Part shown: positions 1 through 8,793 of the stretch, piece after piece
Layout: every line of letters starts with the position of its first letter
Position numbering within the stretch: position 1 is the stretch's first letter
Source: an uncultured Alphaproteobacteria bacterium
Lineage (GTDB): Bacteria > Pseudomonadota > Alphaproteobacteria > GCA-2731375
Reading direction: 5' to 3'
DNA: 64,000 nucleotides
Assembly (NCBI GenBank): GCA_951812805.1
Contig: CATOSZ010000001.1
Location: 1,364,001-1,428,000, forward strand
Program-made: the position numbers and the translations under genes
Notes under the pieces: model-generated
What the model was told of the DNA's origin: nothing
The model's input: the letters and a program-made list of their open reading frames with translations, nothing else
Database searches by the model: none

Positions 1-225
1 ATATTCACAGATCAGGCTCGATTCCATCAACGCCTCGCCATCCCGCGTGATCAAGGTCGGGATCTTGCCCAGCGGATTGGCGCCCGACAGGACGGCGTCG
101 CCATCACCGATCCAGGGACTCGAATCCGGCGCCACCAGCTCGATTTCACCGTCGAGGCCGGCTTCGATGGCGGTGACGCGAACCTTGCGCACTTAGGGGC
201 TGGCATTGGAGTGGTACAGCTTCAT
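1..225 (-). pseudogene. Glutathione S-transferase N-terminal region with in-frame stop (runs off window)
   Basis: Read from the ATG at 225 downward, the frame gives a GST-type thioredoxin fold start (MKLYHSNASP), then TAA at codon 11, then VRKVRVTAIEAGL and later NPLGKIPTLI and ESSLICEY. The family normally has Ser-Pro-Tyr/Phe-Val-Arg-Lys here, so the stop replaces an aromatic codon and one base change (TAT/TAC to TAA) explains it. The Ile-Pro cis-proline motif and the Glu-Ser glutathione-binding pair follow intact. The 3' part lies outside the window. The gene is either recently inactivated or carries a base error. Reinitiation at the GTG right after the stop would lose the catalytic N-terminus. 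Confidence 0.75.
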
Positions 226-249
226 GTGAAATCTCAGGTTCTGCCGGTC

Positions 250-990
250 TCACGACGTCTCCAGCTGCTGTCGCGCCAACTCGAGCCAGTCCTCGTGCCG
301 CTCCCGCAGTTTGGCGGGTACGCCCTGGGCGCCGTCGAGGGCGCGTTGGAAACAGCCGCGTGCGTCTTCCCCCCGCCCGAGGCTCTGCAGCAGCATGCCC
401 TGGCGCACCACCGCTTCGGGCCCGGAGAAATAACCGGCAAGCGTCTCGAACTCCTCCAGGGCCCGGGCGGTTTCGCCCGCTTCGGCGAGCGCACGGGCAT
501 AGAGCAGATGCGTCGTCTCCGCCCGGTGTTCCGGCGCGGCCTCTGCCAGGGTTTCGAGGGCCTGGATGGCGGCGGGGAATTCCCCGGCGGCGAAGCGCGC
601 CTCGGCCAGTTTGGTCAGGATCGCGGGGTCCTTCTCGTAGATGCCTTCGAGGCAGGCGGCATAATGACCGGCCGCCTCGGCCGGACGGCCGCGCCCGGCC
701 AGCGCGTCGGCGAGCGCCAAGCGGTTGCCGACCGTATCCGTGATCGCCAGGGTCTCTTTCGCCGCGCGGACGTCGCGTTCGGGATCGATGGCGTCGCGCA
801 GGCCGGTGACGGCGCCACGCGCCGCCCGGCTGTTCTTCCATTCGGGAATGAGGACGGCGACGACGTAGATGAGCGAGCCGAGGAAGGGAAAGGCCAGGAT
901 CAGGAAGATCACCGGCATCGGGTAGCCACGCTTGAAGGCATGCACCGCGCAGGCGATCTGCAGCAGGTAGGAGAGGATCAGCAGCGGCAT
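250..990 (-). CDS. Membrane-anchored tetratricopeptide-repeat protein, 246 aa
   Basis: The N-terminus (MPLLILSYLLQIACAVHAFK) and residues about 26–48 form two hydrophobic segments. The rest is soluble, Ala/Leu/Glu-rich helical repeats typical of TPRs (for example LAEARFAAGEFPAAIQALE and YARALAEAGETARALEEFE). The start at 990 is chosen over an in-frame start 36 nt upstream because the latter would overlap the preceding isomerase gene; at 990 the gap is 4 nt. It is probably co-transcribed with that isomerase. The protein most likely scaffolds other proteins at the inner membrane. No specific partner can be named. Confidence 0.75.
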   Translation of the reverse strand: MPLLILSYLLQIACAVHAFKRGYPMPVIFLILAFPFLGSLIYVVAVLIPEWKNSRAARGAVTGLRDAIDPERDVRAAKETLAITDTVGNRLALADALAGRGRPAEAAGHYAACLEGIYEKDPAILTKLAEARFAAGEFPAAIQALETLAEAAPEHRAETTHLLYARALAEAGETARALEEFETLAGYFSGPEAVVRQGMLLQSLGRGEDARGCFQRALDGAQGVPAKLRERHEDWLELARQQLETS

Positions 991-994
991 GGCG

Positions 995-1594
995 TTACGG
1001 CCCGGCCTTGCCCGCCAGCTGTTCACGCAGCAGGTCGATGCGGTCGGTGCCCCAGAACAGCTCCTCGTCGAGGGCGAAGGTCGGGACGCCGAAAATGCCG
1101 AGCGCCTCGGCCTCGGCGACGACGGCGTCGTGCCGTGCCATGCCGGGCCCGGCGAGGTATGCCTCCCAGTCCGCGGTATCGGCCCCGGCTTCGGCCAGCA
1201 CGGCGGCGATCGCCGCGCCGTCGGCGACGTCGAGTTCGCGCTTGAAGAACCGCTCGAACACCCGTTCGCTGTAGCCGCGTTGGATTTCCGCCCCCTGCGC
1301 CTGGGCGAAATACAGTCCGACGCCGGCGGGACGTGAATCGAAGATCTTCTGCGGGCCCCTGACCGTCAGGCCGCGCCGGTTGGCGAGCCGTCGGGCGTCC
1401 ATATAGAGGTAGCGGATCTTGCGCCAATGCCATTCGGAGCGCTCGGCGACCGGATCGAAGGCCTCCGCGATCGGGAAGGTGTAGTGGCGCCAGTCCACCG
1501 CGACGTCGAAATCGCGCTCCAGCGCATAGGCCGGTTCGAGGGCGAGATAGGAGAACGGACTCTTGTAATCGAAGTAGAAGACCACCTCGCGCAT
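995..1594 (-). CDS. DsbA-family / 2-hydroxychromene-2-carboxylate isomerase-like protein, 199 aa
   Basis: This is a kappa-GST/DsbA-fold oxidoreductase. The N-terminal motif FYFDYKSPFSYLA places Ser where DsbA has its CXXC, as in the 2-hydroxychromene-2-carboxylate isomerase (NahD) and kappa-class GST family. The C-terminal GIFGVPTFALDEELFWGTDRI carries the family's cis-Pro loop and the WG(T/Q)DR motif. The length matches the family (about 200 aa). Family members catalyse glutathione-dependent isomerisation in aromatic degradation, but many homologues have unknown substrates and no aromatic pathway genes are adjacent. It is followed 4 nt later by the TPR gene. Confidence 0.85.
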   Translation of the reverse strand: MREVVFYFDYKSPFSYLALEPAYALERDFDVAVDWRHYTFPIAEAFDPVAERSEWHWRKIRYLYMDARRLANRRGLTVRGPQKIFDSRPAGVGLYFAQAQGAEIQRGYSERVFERFFKRELDVADGAAIAAVLAEAGADTADWEAYLAGPGMARHDAVVAEAEALGIFGVPTFALDEELFWGTDRIDLLREQLAGKAGP

Positions 1595-1636
1595 GGCGCT
1601 ACCTCCCTGTCTTTGGCGGGCATTCGATATCGTATT

Positions 1637-2521
1637 CTACTTACCCTTGCGGAACCAGTCTTCCTTGTCGAAGGCCACATGGTCGCTGAAATAATGGATC
1701 GCCTGGTCCAGGCCAGCGGTGTCCGCCTTGGTATAGCGTGCCGTCGGGCCGTCCAGGTGGGTGACGTTGTCGTACTTGTCCAGCCAGTCGGTCGGCGTTT
1801 GCAGGGTGCTTTGGCGCTGCACCACGTCCCAGATGTAATAGTGGTGCGGGATCACCACCTTGGGCTTCAGGCGGTCAACGATCGCGTTCACCGCGCCGAA
1901 GCCGATGACGTGCTGCGAATTGTCGACCGGCAGCAGGGCGATATCGATTTCGCCGAGCGCGTCCCACACGGCGTCCGGCGGGTCGGCCCGGTTGTCCCCC
2001 CAATGGACGATGCGCAGGCCGCCGGTCTCGATGACGATCAGGCAATGGTCCCAGGAACGTGGGTTGTTCGGCGGGGCGACGTCGGTGCCGTGGAAATGCC
2101 GGTGGATCTTGCGGAAGTCGTAGAGCGCGCAGCAGCTGTCGATGGCGTGTTTCTCGGCGATCCCGTGCAGGGTGACGTCGAGAAAGCCGTAGGTGCCGAT
2201 CAACCGGTCGAGCAGCACATGGGCGTCCAGTCGGTGCAGCGCGTCGTGGTCGAAATGGGCGTGCGTCGAGACGCCGATGTCGACGGGCGTGATCGGAAAG
2301 TCGTGGAAGTACCAGTCCCAGGTCCGCGAGGGATGGTTGCGCCAGGGGTCGACCATCACCGTCAGCCCCTTCGGGCTGGTGATGCGAAAGGCGGAGGAGC
2401 CGAAGAAGGCGATCTCCACCGGCCCGTCGCCATTCGGCGTCTTGTCCGCCTGCAGCTCGATCATCCGGTTGTGGTTGCTGGTCTGCTGCCAGGCGTTGAG
2501 CCCGGTGTCGATGTCGGCCAT
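1637..2521 (-). CDS. MBL-fold metallo-hydrolase, 294 aa
   Basis: The metallo-beta-lactamase signature THAHFDHD is at residues 86–93. It is preceded by VMVDPW, which fits the first strands, and followed by HWGDN and PHHYYIWD, which supply later His/Asp metal ligands. The arrangement resembles the UlaG/RomA-like cytoplasmic MBL group (FFGSSAFRITSPKGLTVMVDP), which acts on lactones or phosphoesters. An AGGAGC Shine-Dalgarno sits 8 nt before the ATG. There is no signal peptide. The substrate is unknown and neighbours give no clue. Confidence 0.85.
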   Translation of the reverse strand: MADIDTGLNAWQQTSNHNRMIELQADKTPNGDGPVEIAFFGSSAFRITSPKGLTVMVDPWRNHPSRTWDWYFHDFPITPVDIGVSTHAHFDHDALHRLDAHVLLDRLIGTYGFLDVTLHGIAEKHAIDSCCALYDFRKIHRHFHGTDVAPPNNPRSWDHCLIVIETGGLRIVHWGDNRADPPDAVWDALGEIDIALLPVDNSQHVIGFGAVNAIVDRLKPKVVIPHHYYIWDVVQRQSTLQTPTDWLDKYDNVTHLDGPTARYTKADTAGLDQAIHYFSDHVAFDKEDWFRKGK

Positions 2522-2584
2522 GATTGTTGCTCCTCGTCGCTTTGAAGAAAATTTGTAGCAGTGACGGCGTCGACGGGGAACGCC

Positions 2585-3649
2585 TCAGCCCGGCAGCAGC
2601 ACCGGGCCGCCGTCCGGGAACGAGATCGCCACCTCGTCGCCAACGCCCGGCGCCGCGTCGGCGTCCGCTAGCAGCACGAAGATTTCGCCGATTTCGCTCT
2701 CCAGCGTGACTTCCATGTGCCGGCCGACATAGGTCGCGCGCCGCACCCGCCCCGGCACGCCCTCGCCGCTGCCGAGCCCGACGCGGTCGGGCCGCACCGC
2801 CAGGCGGGCGGGGCCGGCGGCGCGCCCGCGCGCGGGCAAATCGAGGGTGAGGGGGCCGATCTGGACCCGGGCCCGCGCGCCCTCCACCGCGACGACCTCG
2901 CAGTCCAGCACGTTGGCCTCACCGATGAAGTCGGCAACGAAGGCGCTCTCCGGGGCTTCGTAGAGCTGGCGCGGCGTGCCGTCCTGGGCGATCACCGCCT
3001 GGTTCATGACGATGATCCGGTCGGAAACCGCCAACGCCTCTTCCTGGTCGTGGGTGACGTAGACCACGGTCAGGCCGAGCTTGCCCTGGATCTCGCGGAT
3101 CTCCTCGCGCACCCGGCGGCGCAACTTGGCGTCGAGATTGGAGAGCGGCTCGTCGAACAGCAGCACGCGCGGCTCCAGCACCAGGGCGCGGGCGACGGCG
3201 ACACGCTGCTGCTGGCCGCCGGAAAGCTCGCTCGGCAGCCTGGCCGTGTAATCGGCGAGGCCGACGAGATCCAGGCCCGCCGCCACCCGGCCCGGGATAT
3301 CGGCCTTGGGATGGCCGGAAAAGCGCAGGCCGTAGCCGACGTTCTCCGCCACCGTCATGTGGGGAAAGAGGGCATAGGACTGGAATACCATGGAGACGTC
3401 GCGCTCCGTCGCCGGAACCAGGGTGACGTCCTCGTCGCCGATGGCGATGTGCCCGGTGCTGGCCATCTCCAGCCCGGCGATCAGGCGCAGCGTCGTGGTC
3501 TTGCCGCAGCCCGACGGGCCGAGCAGCGTCACCAGCGTGCCCGCCTCTATATGCAGCGAGATGTCGTCGACGGCGGTAACGCCGCCCGGATAGACCTTGC
3601 TCACGCCCGCGAAGCGGATCGAGGCCGCCTGGGTGCCGATCTCGCTCAT
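2585..3649 (-). CDS. ABC importer ATP-binding subunit (FbpC/PotA type), 354 aa
   Basis: This is the ATPase of an importer. Walker A GPSGCGKT is at residues 44–51, followed by the Q-loop (SMVFQSYALFPHMTVAENV), signature LSGGQQQRVAVARAL, Walker B VLLFDEPLSNLD and H-loop VYVTHDQEEA. The last 110 residues form a TOBE-type regulatory domain (RPDRVGLG). The start codon overlaps the permease stop as ATGA, so the two are translationally coupled. It is the last gene of a three-gene operon with a periplasmic binding protein and a fused permease. FbpC-like ATPases serve Fe(III), phosphonate or polyamine systems. The substrate cannot be fixed from this subunit. Confidence 0.92.
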   Translation of the reverse strand: MSEIGTQAASIRFAGVSKVYPGGVTAVDDISLHIEAGTLVTLLGPSGCGKTTTLRLIAGLEMASTGHIAIGDEDVTLVPATERDVSMVFQSYALFPHMTVAENVGYGLRFSGHPKADIPGRVAAGLDLVGLADYTARLPSELSGGQQQRVAVARALVLEPRVLLFDEPLSNLDAKLRRRVREEIREIQGKLGLTVVYVTHDQEEALAVSDRIIVMNQAVIAQDGTPRQLYEAPESAFVADFIGEANVLDCEVVAVEGARARVQIGPLTLDLPARGRAAGPARLAVRPDRVGLGSGEGVPGRVRRATYVGRHMEVTLESEIGEIFVLLADADAAPGVGDEVAISFPDGGPVLLPG

Positions 3650-5892
3650 GGTTTTCCTCCCGCTCGCGCCGGCGCTGCCGCCGGGCCGCTCTCGCCCTGG
3701 CGCCGGCCGATGCGCCGCTCGCCGACCGCCAGCTGGAAGGCGCCGACCGCCAGCAGCATGACGACGATCAAGACCGTCGAATAGGCGATCGCCAGGCCGT
3801 AGTCGTTGTTCTCGACCCGGCCGATGATGTAGCTGGTCGCCGTGTCGTACTCCGCGCTCACCAGGAAGATCACCGCGCTGATCGCCGTCATCGCGCGCAC
3901 GAAACTGTAGACCAGCGCCGCCAGGATCGCCGGACGCATCAACGGCAGCACCACCAGGCGGAAGGTCGACCAGGCCCCGGCGCCGAGCGTCAAGGAGGAT
4001 TCGTCGAGGCTGCGGTCGAGCTGCGACATGGCGGCGACGCCGGCGCGCACGCCGACCGGCATGTTGCGGAAGATGAAGCTCAGGACCAGGATCACGCCGG
4101 TGCCAGTCAACTCCAGCGGCGGCACGTTGAAGGCGAGGATATAGCTGACGCCGATCACCGTGCCGGGGATGGCGAAGCTCAGCATCGTGCCGAACTCGAA
4201 GGCGTTCTTGCCCCAGAAGTGCTGGCGGACCAGCAGATAGGCGGTGATCAGGCCCACGGCCGCCGTCAGCGGCGCGGCGACGGCGGCGACCTCGAGCGTG
4301 GTCAGGAAGCTGTCCCAGGCGGAACCCGAAAGATGCAGGCCGTGCTCCGTCCAGCCGACGGAGAAGGCGGTGAGATAGTGCTTGAAGGTCAGCGTGTGAT
4401 CGACGCCCCAGAGCTCGACGAAGCTGCCGAAGACGATCATGACGTAGATGGTCAGCGTGAACAGGGTCCAGAAGATCACCACGCCATAGACCGGGATGGC
4501 GAGGCGGGCCGGCAGGCGCGAGGGGATGCCGGAATCGCCCTTCCCCGTCACCGTCGCGTAGGACTTGCGGCCGAGCCAGAAGCGTTGCGCCCAGAACGCG
4601 CCCAGCGTAAAGCCGAGCAGGACGAGGGCGAGCACCGCGGCCCGTCCCTGGTCGTATTGCGCGCCGACGATGGCGAAGAAGATCTCGGTCGACAGCACGT
4701 CGAAGTTCCCGCCCAGCACCAGCGGATTGCCGAAGTCCGCCATGCTCTCGATGAAGCCGAGCAGGAAGGCGTTGGCGAGGCCCGGCCGCATCAGCGGCAG
4801 GGAAACGGTGCGAAAGGTCTGCCAACGGTCGGCGCGGAGCGTCTGCGCCGCCTCCTCCATCGACGGGCTGACGCCTTCCACCACGCCGATCAGCACCAGG
4901 AAGGCGATCGGCGTTAAGGCCAGCAGCTGGGCGATCAGCACGCCCGGCAGGCCGTAGACCCAGCGGGTCGCGGGCGTGCCCGTAAGCTCGGCGACAATCT
5001 GGGTGACGGTGCCCGAGAGGCCGAACAGCAGGATGATCGCCAGGCCGATGACGAAGGGCGGCGTGATGATCGGCAGAACCGTCAGGGCCTTCAGAAACCG
5101 CCCGTGGCGAAAGGCGGAGCGGGTGACGACCAGCGCGAAAGCCAGGCCCAGCAGGGTGGTCAGCAGGCCGACCAGGATCGCCAGTGCCAGGGAGTTCCAG
5201 GCGACGCCGCAACTCCCGCCCCCCGACAGGCAGGCGAGGCCCCAGATCTTGGAATCGGTGAATTTGTCCCAGAACACGACGAGAGAATAGGTCCCGTCGT
5301 TCTCCTGGATCGCCTGCACCAGGATGCGCGTGATCGGCCAGAAGATGAAGATGGCGACGATGGCGACGACCAGGCCGATGGCGCCGACAACGAAGGGATC
5401 GCCGTTGATGGCACCACGTGCCGCCAGCCCGGTGGTGAAGAGGAACAGAAATGCCGCGGCCAGCATCAGGGCGCCGTAGCCCATGCCGAACTGGCGATCC
5501 GCCATCGGTCCGAGGAGGGCTTCGAGGCTCTGATACTCCCACCCGCCGATGCCGATGGCGAAGCCTTGCGCCAGCAGATAGGCGAAGCCGCCGCCGCCCG
5601 CCGCCAGCAGAACCACAGAGAACCGCATGCTGTTGCGAGCTGCGCCCCAGGCGGCGAGCGGCAGCAACAAGAAGCCGAGCAGCGGCCAAAGCCAGGGCTT
5701 GGCCCCGGCTGTGTTGAGGAACAAAGCCGGGGCCGCCTCGGCCGCGAAGGGATAGCCCTGGAACAGCCAGCCGAAGGCGAAAAATCCGTCCTCGATGGCA
5801 TACCACGGCAGCAGGGCGTAGCCGGCCGCGCCGACCGCCAGCCAAAGGCCGACGGCCGGGTCGAGACCGGTCCGCCCTTCAGGCGTTTTCAC
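3646..5892 (-). CDS. ABC importer permease, fused two-domain type (FbpB-like), 748 aa
   Basis: Long hydrophobic protein with two binding-protein-dependent transport domains in one chain. Each half carries an EAA-like loop (EGVSPSMEEAAQTLRADRWQTFRTVSLPLMRPGL and SQLDRSLDESSLTLGAGAWSTFRLVVLPLMRPAI). An extra set of N-terminal transmembrane segments (about residues 15–190) precedes the first half. This architecture is typical of Fe(III)-type permeases such as FbpB/SfuB. It lies 3 nt after the solute-binding gene and overlaps the ATPase gene by 4 nt, so the three form one operon. The product is an inner-membrane channel. Confidence 0.9.
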   Translation of the reverse strand: MKTPEGRTGLDPAVGLWLAVGAAGYALLPWYAIEDGFFAFGWLFQGYPFAAEAAPALFLNTAGAKPWLWPLLGFLLLPLAAWGAARNSMRFSVVLLAAGGGGFAYLLAQGFAIGIGGWEYQSLEALLGPMADRQFGMGYGALMLAAAFLFLFTTGLAARGAINGDPFVVGAIGLVVAIVAIFIFWPITRILVQAIQENDGTYSLVVFWDKFTDSKIWGLACLSGGGSCGVAWNSLALAILVGLLTTLLGLAFALVVTRSAFRHGRFLKALTVLPIITPPFVIGLAIILLFGLSGTVTQIVAELTGTPATRWVYGLPGVLIAQLLALTPIAFLVLIGVVEGVSPSMEEAAQTLRADRWQTFRTVSLPLMRPGLANAFLLGFIESMADFGNPLVLGGNFDVLSTEIFFAIVGAQYDQGRAAVLALVLLGFTLGAFWAQRFWLGRKSYATVTGKGDSGIPSRLPARLAIPVYGVVIFWTLFTLTIYVMIVFGSFVELWGVDHTLTFKHYLTAFSVGWTEHGLHLSGSAWDSFLTTLEVAAVAAPLTAAVGLITAYLLVRQHFWGKNAFEFGTMLSFAIPGTVIGVSYILAFNVPPLELTGTGVILVLSFIFRNMPVGVRAGVAAMSQLDRSLDESSLTLGAGAWSTFRLVVLPLMRPAILAALVYSFVRAMTAISAVIFLVSAEYDTATSYIIGRVENNDYGLAIAYSTVLIVVMLLAVGAFQLAVGERRIGRRQGESGPAAAPARAGGKP

Positions 5893-5895
5893 CCG

Positions 5896-6924
5896 TCAGC
5901 GCGGCAGGTTGGAGACCTCGTCGTCCCACTTCTTCAACAACCGCTTGCGCTCGGCACTGGAGCCGTAGGTCTTGAAGTCGTAGTCGATCAGCTTGATCGA
6001 TGAGAGGTCGGGCGCCTTCGGCGAGGTCTTCGCGCCTGTGTTCGACGGCACCTGGTAGGCCTTCACCTCGAGCGCGCGGGACTGCACCTCGGCGCCGAGC
6101 GCCCAGTCGTAGAACTTCTTGGCGTTTTCCAGGTTGCGGGCGCCCTTGATGATCGACATCGAACCGATCTCGTAGCCGGTACCCTCGCAGGGTGCGACGA
6201 CCTTGATCGGAAAGCCGCTGACCGCCTGCTTCACCGCATCGTGCATGAAGACGATGCCGATGGTGTTTTCGCCCCGCGCCGCCGCCTTGATCGGGGCGGA
6301 ACCGGACTTGGTGTACTGGTTGATGTTCTTGTGCAGTCCCTTCATGAAATCGAAGCCGTCGGCCTCGCCGAACAGCTGCACGATGGTAGCGAGCGTCGTG
6401 TAGGCCGTGCCGGACGAGTTCGGGTTGGCCATCTGCACATGGCCCTTGTATTCGGGCTTCAGCAGGTCTTTCCAGCAGGCCGGGACCGGCAGATTGTTCT
6501 GCTTTAACAGCGTTTCGTTATAGCCGTAGCCGAGCGCGCCCGAATAGATGCCGATGGTGCGATCGCCCGCCGATTTCGCCTGGGAAATGGCCCAGTCCTG
6601 CAGCTCGCCCCGGACCGAAGTCACATAGGCGACCGACATCCCTTCTTCGGCGGCCTGCAGGTGCGGGTCGCCGGTGCCGCCCCACCAGACGTCGCCCTTG
6701 GGATTGCGCGCTTCGGCGCGGATCTGGGCGAAGGTTTCGCCGGAACTCTTGCGCGTCATGTTGACCTTGACGCCGCTCGCCTTTTCGAAGCCGCGCGCCA
6801 TCAGCTGGCACCAGTCTTCCTGCGCGCTGCAATAGAGCGTCATCTTGCCGGCGGCCAGTGCCGGCGCGGCGATCCCCATCGCCAGCGCCCCGGCGCCGAG
6901 CCAGGTCCAGATCCGTGCGTTCAT
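5896..6924 (-). CDS. ABC importer periplasmic solute-binding protein (Fe(III)/phosphonate class), 342 aa
   Basis: A Sec signal peptide is clear (MNARIWTWLGAGALAMGIAAPALAAG). The mature part is a type II periplasmic binding protein of the AfuA/FbpA group: LYCSAQEDWCQLMARGFEKASGVKV, SSGETFAQIRAEARNPKGDVWWGG and ANPNSSGTAYTTLA. The start at 6924 fits both the signal peptide and a GGAGG ribosome site 9 nt upstream; an upstream in-frame start adds 42 residues with no export logic. The typical iron-binding Tyr-Tyr pair is not obvious, so a non-iron ligand (phosphonate, phosphoglycerate, polyamine) remains possible. First gene of the importer operon. Confidence 0.88.
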   Translation of the reverse strand: MNARIWTWLGAGALAMGIAAPALAAGKMTLYCSAQEDWCQLMARGFEKASGVKVNMTRKSSGETFAQIRAEARNPKGDVWWGGTGDPHLQAAEEGMSVAYVTSVRGELQDWAISQAKSAGDRTIGIYSGALGYGYNETLLKQNNLPVPACWKDLLKPEYKGHVQMANPNSSGTAYTTLATIVQLFGEADGFDFMKGLHKNINQYTKSGSAPIKAAARGENTIGIVFMHDAVKQAVSGFPIKVVAPCEGTGYEIGSMSIIKGARNLENAKKFYDWALGAEVQSRALEVKAYQVPSNTGAKTSPKAPDLSSIKLIDYDFKTYGSSAERKRLLKKWDDEVSNLPR

Positions 6925-7305
6925 GTTCTGCCGTCCTCCCGAAGTTTCCCGGCGCGGGAAGCCCCCGCCCGGACGCCATGGCGTGGTCGGGAGTTTGAAA
7001 CAATTTCGCGGCAAAGGCCAAGGCGAATTGGCGACATGTTTAGGCGACAACGAGAGACCCGACCGCCTGGGGAGACGGCCGGGCCAGGGGCGCCGGCGGG
7101 AGGGGGAACCGGCGCTGGGCTCGTTCGGACCCGGGTCGGGAGAGGGAGGGGAAACTCGCCGACCCGGGTGTCCGATGGCGTCTCGGGGTGTCTTGCGTCT
7201 CCACCCCGTCGCCTTCCTACTGGATCTGGGGTGGAAGTCGCGCAGGCGTAGTGACCCGCGTCACGGTTCGGCAAAATAATCTGCCCGGTACGGGCCTGGG
7301 TAGCC
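6925..7305. other. 381-bp intergenic spacer between helicase and importer operon
   Basis: No gene is supported here. It must hold the end of the helicase transcript and the promoter of the importer operon, both read leftward. Visible structure: an 11-bp inverted repeat ACCCGGGTCGG (7129–7139 with 7159–7169), a 7-bp pair CCACCCC/GGGGTGG (7201–7207 with 7228–7234), and the short palindrome GTGAC-CCGC-GTCAC at 7251–7264. None has a T-run that would make it a convincing intrinsic terminator. I could not assign a confident promoter. Confidence 0.5.
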
Positions 7306-8580
7306 TCAGGCGGCTTGGCGCCGGCCCTCGCCGGTTCGCGGCGCGCTGCGGCGCGGCCGGCGCTTGCGACCGCCGTTGCCGCCGCCCCCGCCACCACCGC
7401 CGGGCCGGCCTTTGTGCGGCGGACGCGGGGTGGCGTGCCGGGTGTCGGCTGCTGGCTCCTCGCCGATGACGGTGAGGCGCTGGCGGATCAGCTTCTCGAT
7501 GTCGCGCAAATACTCCCGCTCACTCGCGTCGCAGAAGGAAATCGCGATGCCGTCGGCGCCGGCCCGCGCGGTGCGACCGATGCGATGCACATAGCTCTCG
7601 GCATCGTTCGGCAGCTCGTAGTTGATCACATGGCTGACGCCGTCGATGTCGATGCCGCGCGCCGCGATGTCGGTCGCCACCAGGACCCGGGCCTGGCCCC
7701 GCTTGAAACGTTCGAGCGCGCGCTGGCGGGCGCCCTGGGATTTGTTGCCGTGGATCGCGTCGGCCGCGATGCCGGCCTTTTCCAGCTGTTCCGCCAGGCG
7801 ATTGGCCCGGTGCTTGGTGCGGGAGAACACCAGGACGCGGCGGAACGCCGGGTCGCCCAGGACCTCCGCCAGCAGGCGGCGCTTGTCCTCGCTGCGGACG
7901 TGATGGACGCTCTGGTGGATGCGCTCGATCGGCGTCGCCTGCGGGGTCACCTCGACCCGCTTGGGGTCGTCGAGGAAGTCCCGCGCCAGCGCGGCGACAT
8001 CCGCCGGCATGGTCGCCGAGAACAGCAGCGACTGTCGCTTCGCCGGCAGGGCCTGGAGGATGCGGCGAACATCGCGCACGAAACCCATGTCGAGCATGCG
8101 GTCCGCCTCGTCCAGCACCAGATGGGCAACCTGGTCGAGCTTCACATGCCCCTGGCCCATCAGGTCGAGCAGCCGGCCCGGTGTCGCTACCAGCACGTCG
8201 AGGCCGCGGGTCAGCGCCTTCACCTGCGGCGACTGGCCGACGCCGCCGAAGATCACGGCGAGACGCAAGGGCTGATGGGTGCCGTAGGCGCGGAACTCGT
8301 CGCCGATCTGGATTGCCAGCTCGCGCGTCGGGGCCAGCACCAGGACGGCGGGTGCGCGTTGCTTGCCGCGCGCCCGGGCCGTCAGGCGATGCAGCAACGG
8401 CAGCGCGAAGGCCGCCGTCTTGCCGGTCCCGGTCTGGGCGATGGCCAACAGGTCGTGGCCGGCCATGACTTTGGGAATGGCCTGGGCCTGGATCGGGGTG
8501 GGGGTGGTATGTTTACGCTCACGGAGCGCGAGTTGGAGAGTCTCGGCGAGGCCGAGCTCGGAGAAAGCTACTGAAGTCAC
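7306..8580 (-). CDS. DEAD-box ATP-dependent RNA helicase (RhlE-like), 424 aa
   Basis: All helicase motifs are present in order: Q-motif with TTPTPIQAQAIP, motif I AQTGTGKT, Ia PTRELA, Ib TPGR, II DEAD, III SAT, IV VLVFSRTKH, V ATDIAARGIDI, VI YVHRIGRTARAG. The C-terminal tail is basic and Gly-rich (a run of eight Gly followed by RKRRPRR), as in RhlE proteins. The GTG at 8580 is preferred because AAGGA lies 5 nt upstream; an in-frame start 114 nt further up adds non-conserved Pro-rich residues. It likely acts in ribosome assembly or mRNA turnover. The 5' flank up to 8793 has no gene and may be a leader. Confidence 0.92.
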   Translation of the reverse strand: MTSVAFSELGLAETLQLALRERKHTTPTPIQAQAIPKVMAGHDLLAIAQTGTGKTAAFALPLLHRLTARARGKQRAPAVLVLAPTRELAIQIGDEFRAYGTHQPLRLAVIFGGVGQSPQVKALTRGLDVLVATPGRLLDLMGQGHVKLDQVAHLVLDEADRMLDMGFVRDVRRILQALPAKRQSLLFSATMPADVAALARDFLDDPKRVEVTPQATPIERIHQSVHHVRSEDKRRLLAEVLGDPAFRRVLVFSRTKHRANRLAEQLEKAGIAADAIHGNKSQGARQRALERFKRGQARVLVATDIAARGIDIDGVSHVINYELPNDAESYVHRIGRTARAGADGIAISFCDASEREYLRDIEKLIRQRLTVIGEEPAADTRHATPRPPHKGRPGGGGGGGGNGGRKRRPRRSAPRTGEGRRQAA

Positions 8581-8780
8581 GATAATCCTTTGCCGCCCGG
8601 GGCGGTTCCACCTCGGGAACGAGCCTTCGCGGGCGTTGTCGCCGGCCCCGGGCGCGGCCGGGGCGGGTGGGGTTGTTTTGCTTACTGTTCCCACGACGTA
8701 GCGCCCGATAGGTTCGGCGCGTCGCGCAATCGAGAGACAATTCTGTGTAGCTTACATGCGCCTTGGGCCGGGCGAAGTCA

Positions 8781-8793
8781 ATGACCGGACAGG
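8781..8793. repeat. Left copies of two overlapping target-site duplications
   Basis: Two duplications overlap here. ATGACCGGA (8781–8789) recurs at 11446–11454 and belongs to the ISAs1-family element. CCGGACAGG (8785–8793) recurs at 10232–10240 and belongs to the second IS. The overlap gives the order of events: ISAs1 first, then the other element into its left tip. Confidence 0.9.

Noticed and set aside
7251..7264. Palindrome GTGAC-CCGC-GTCAC as an operator for the importer operon
   Set aside because: It is over 300 bp from the start codon and short; chance in GC-rich DNA is likely.
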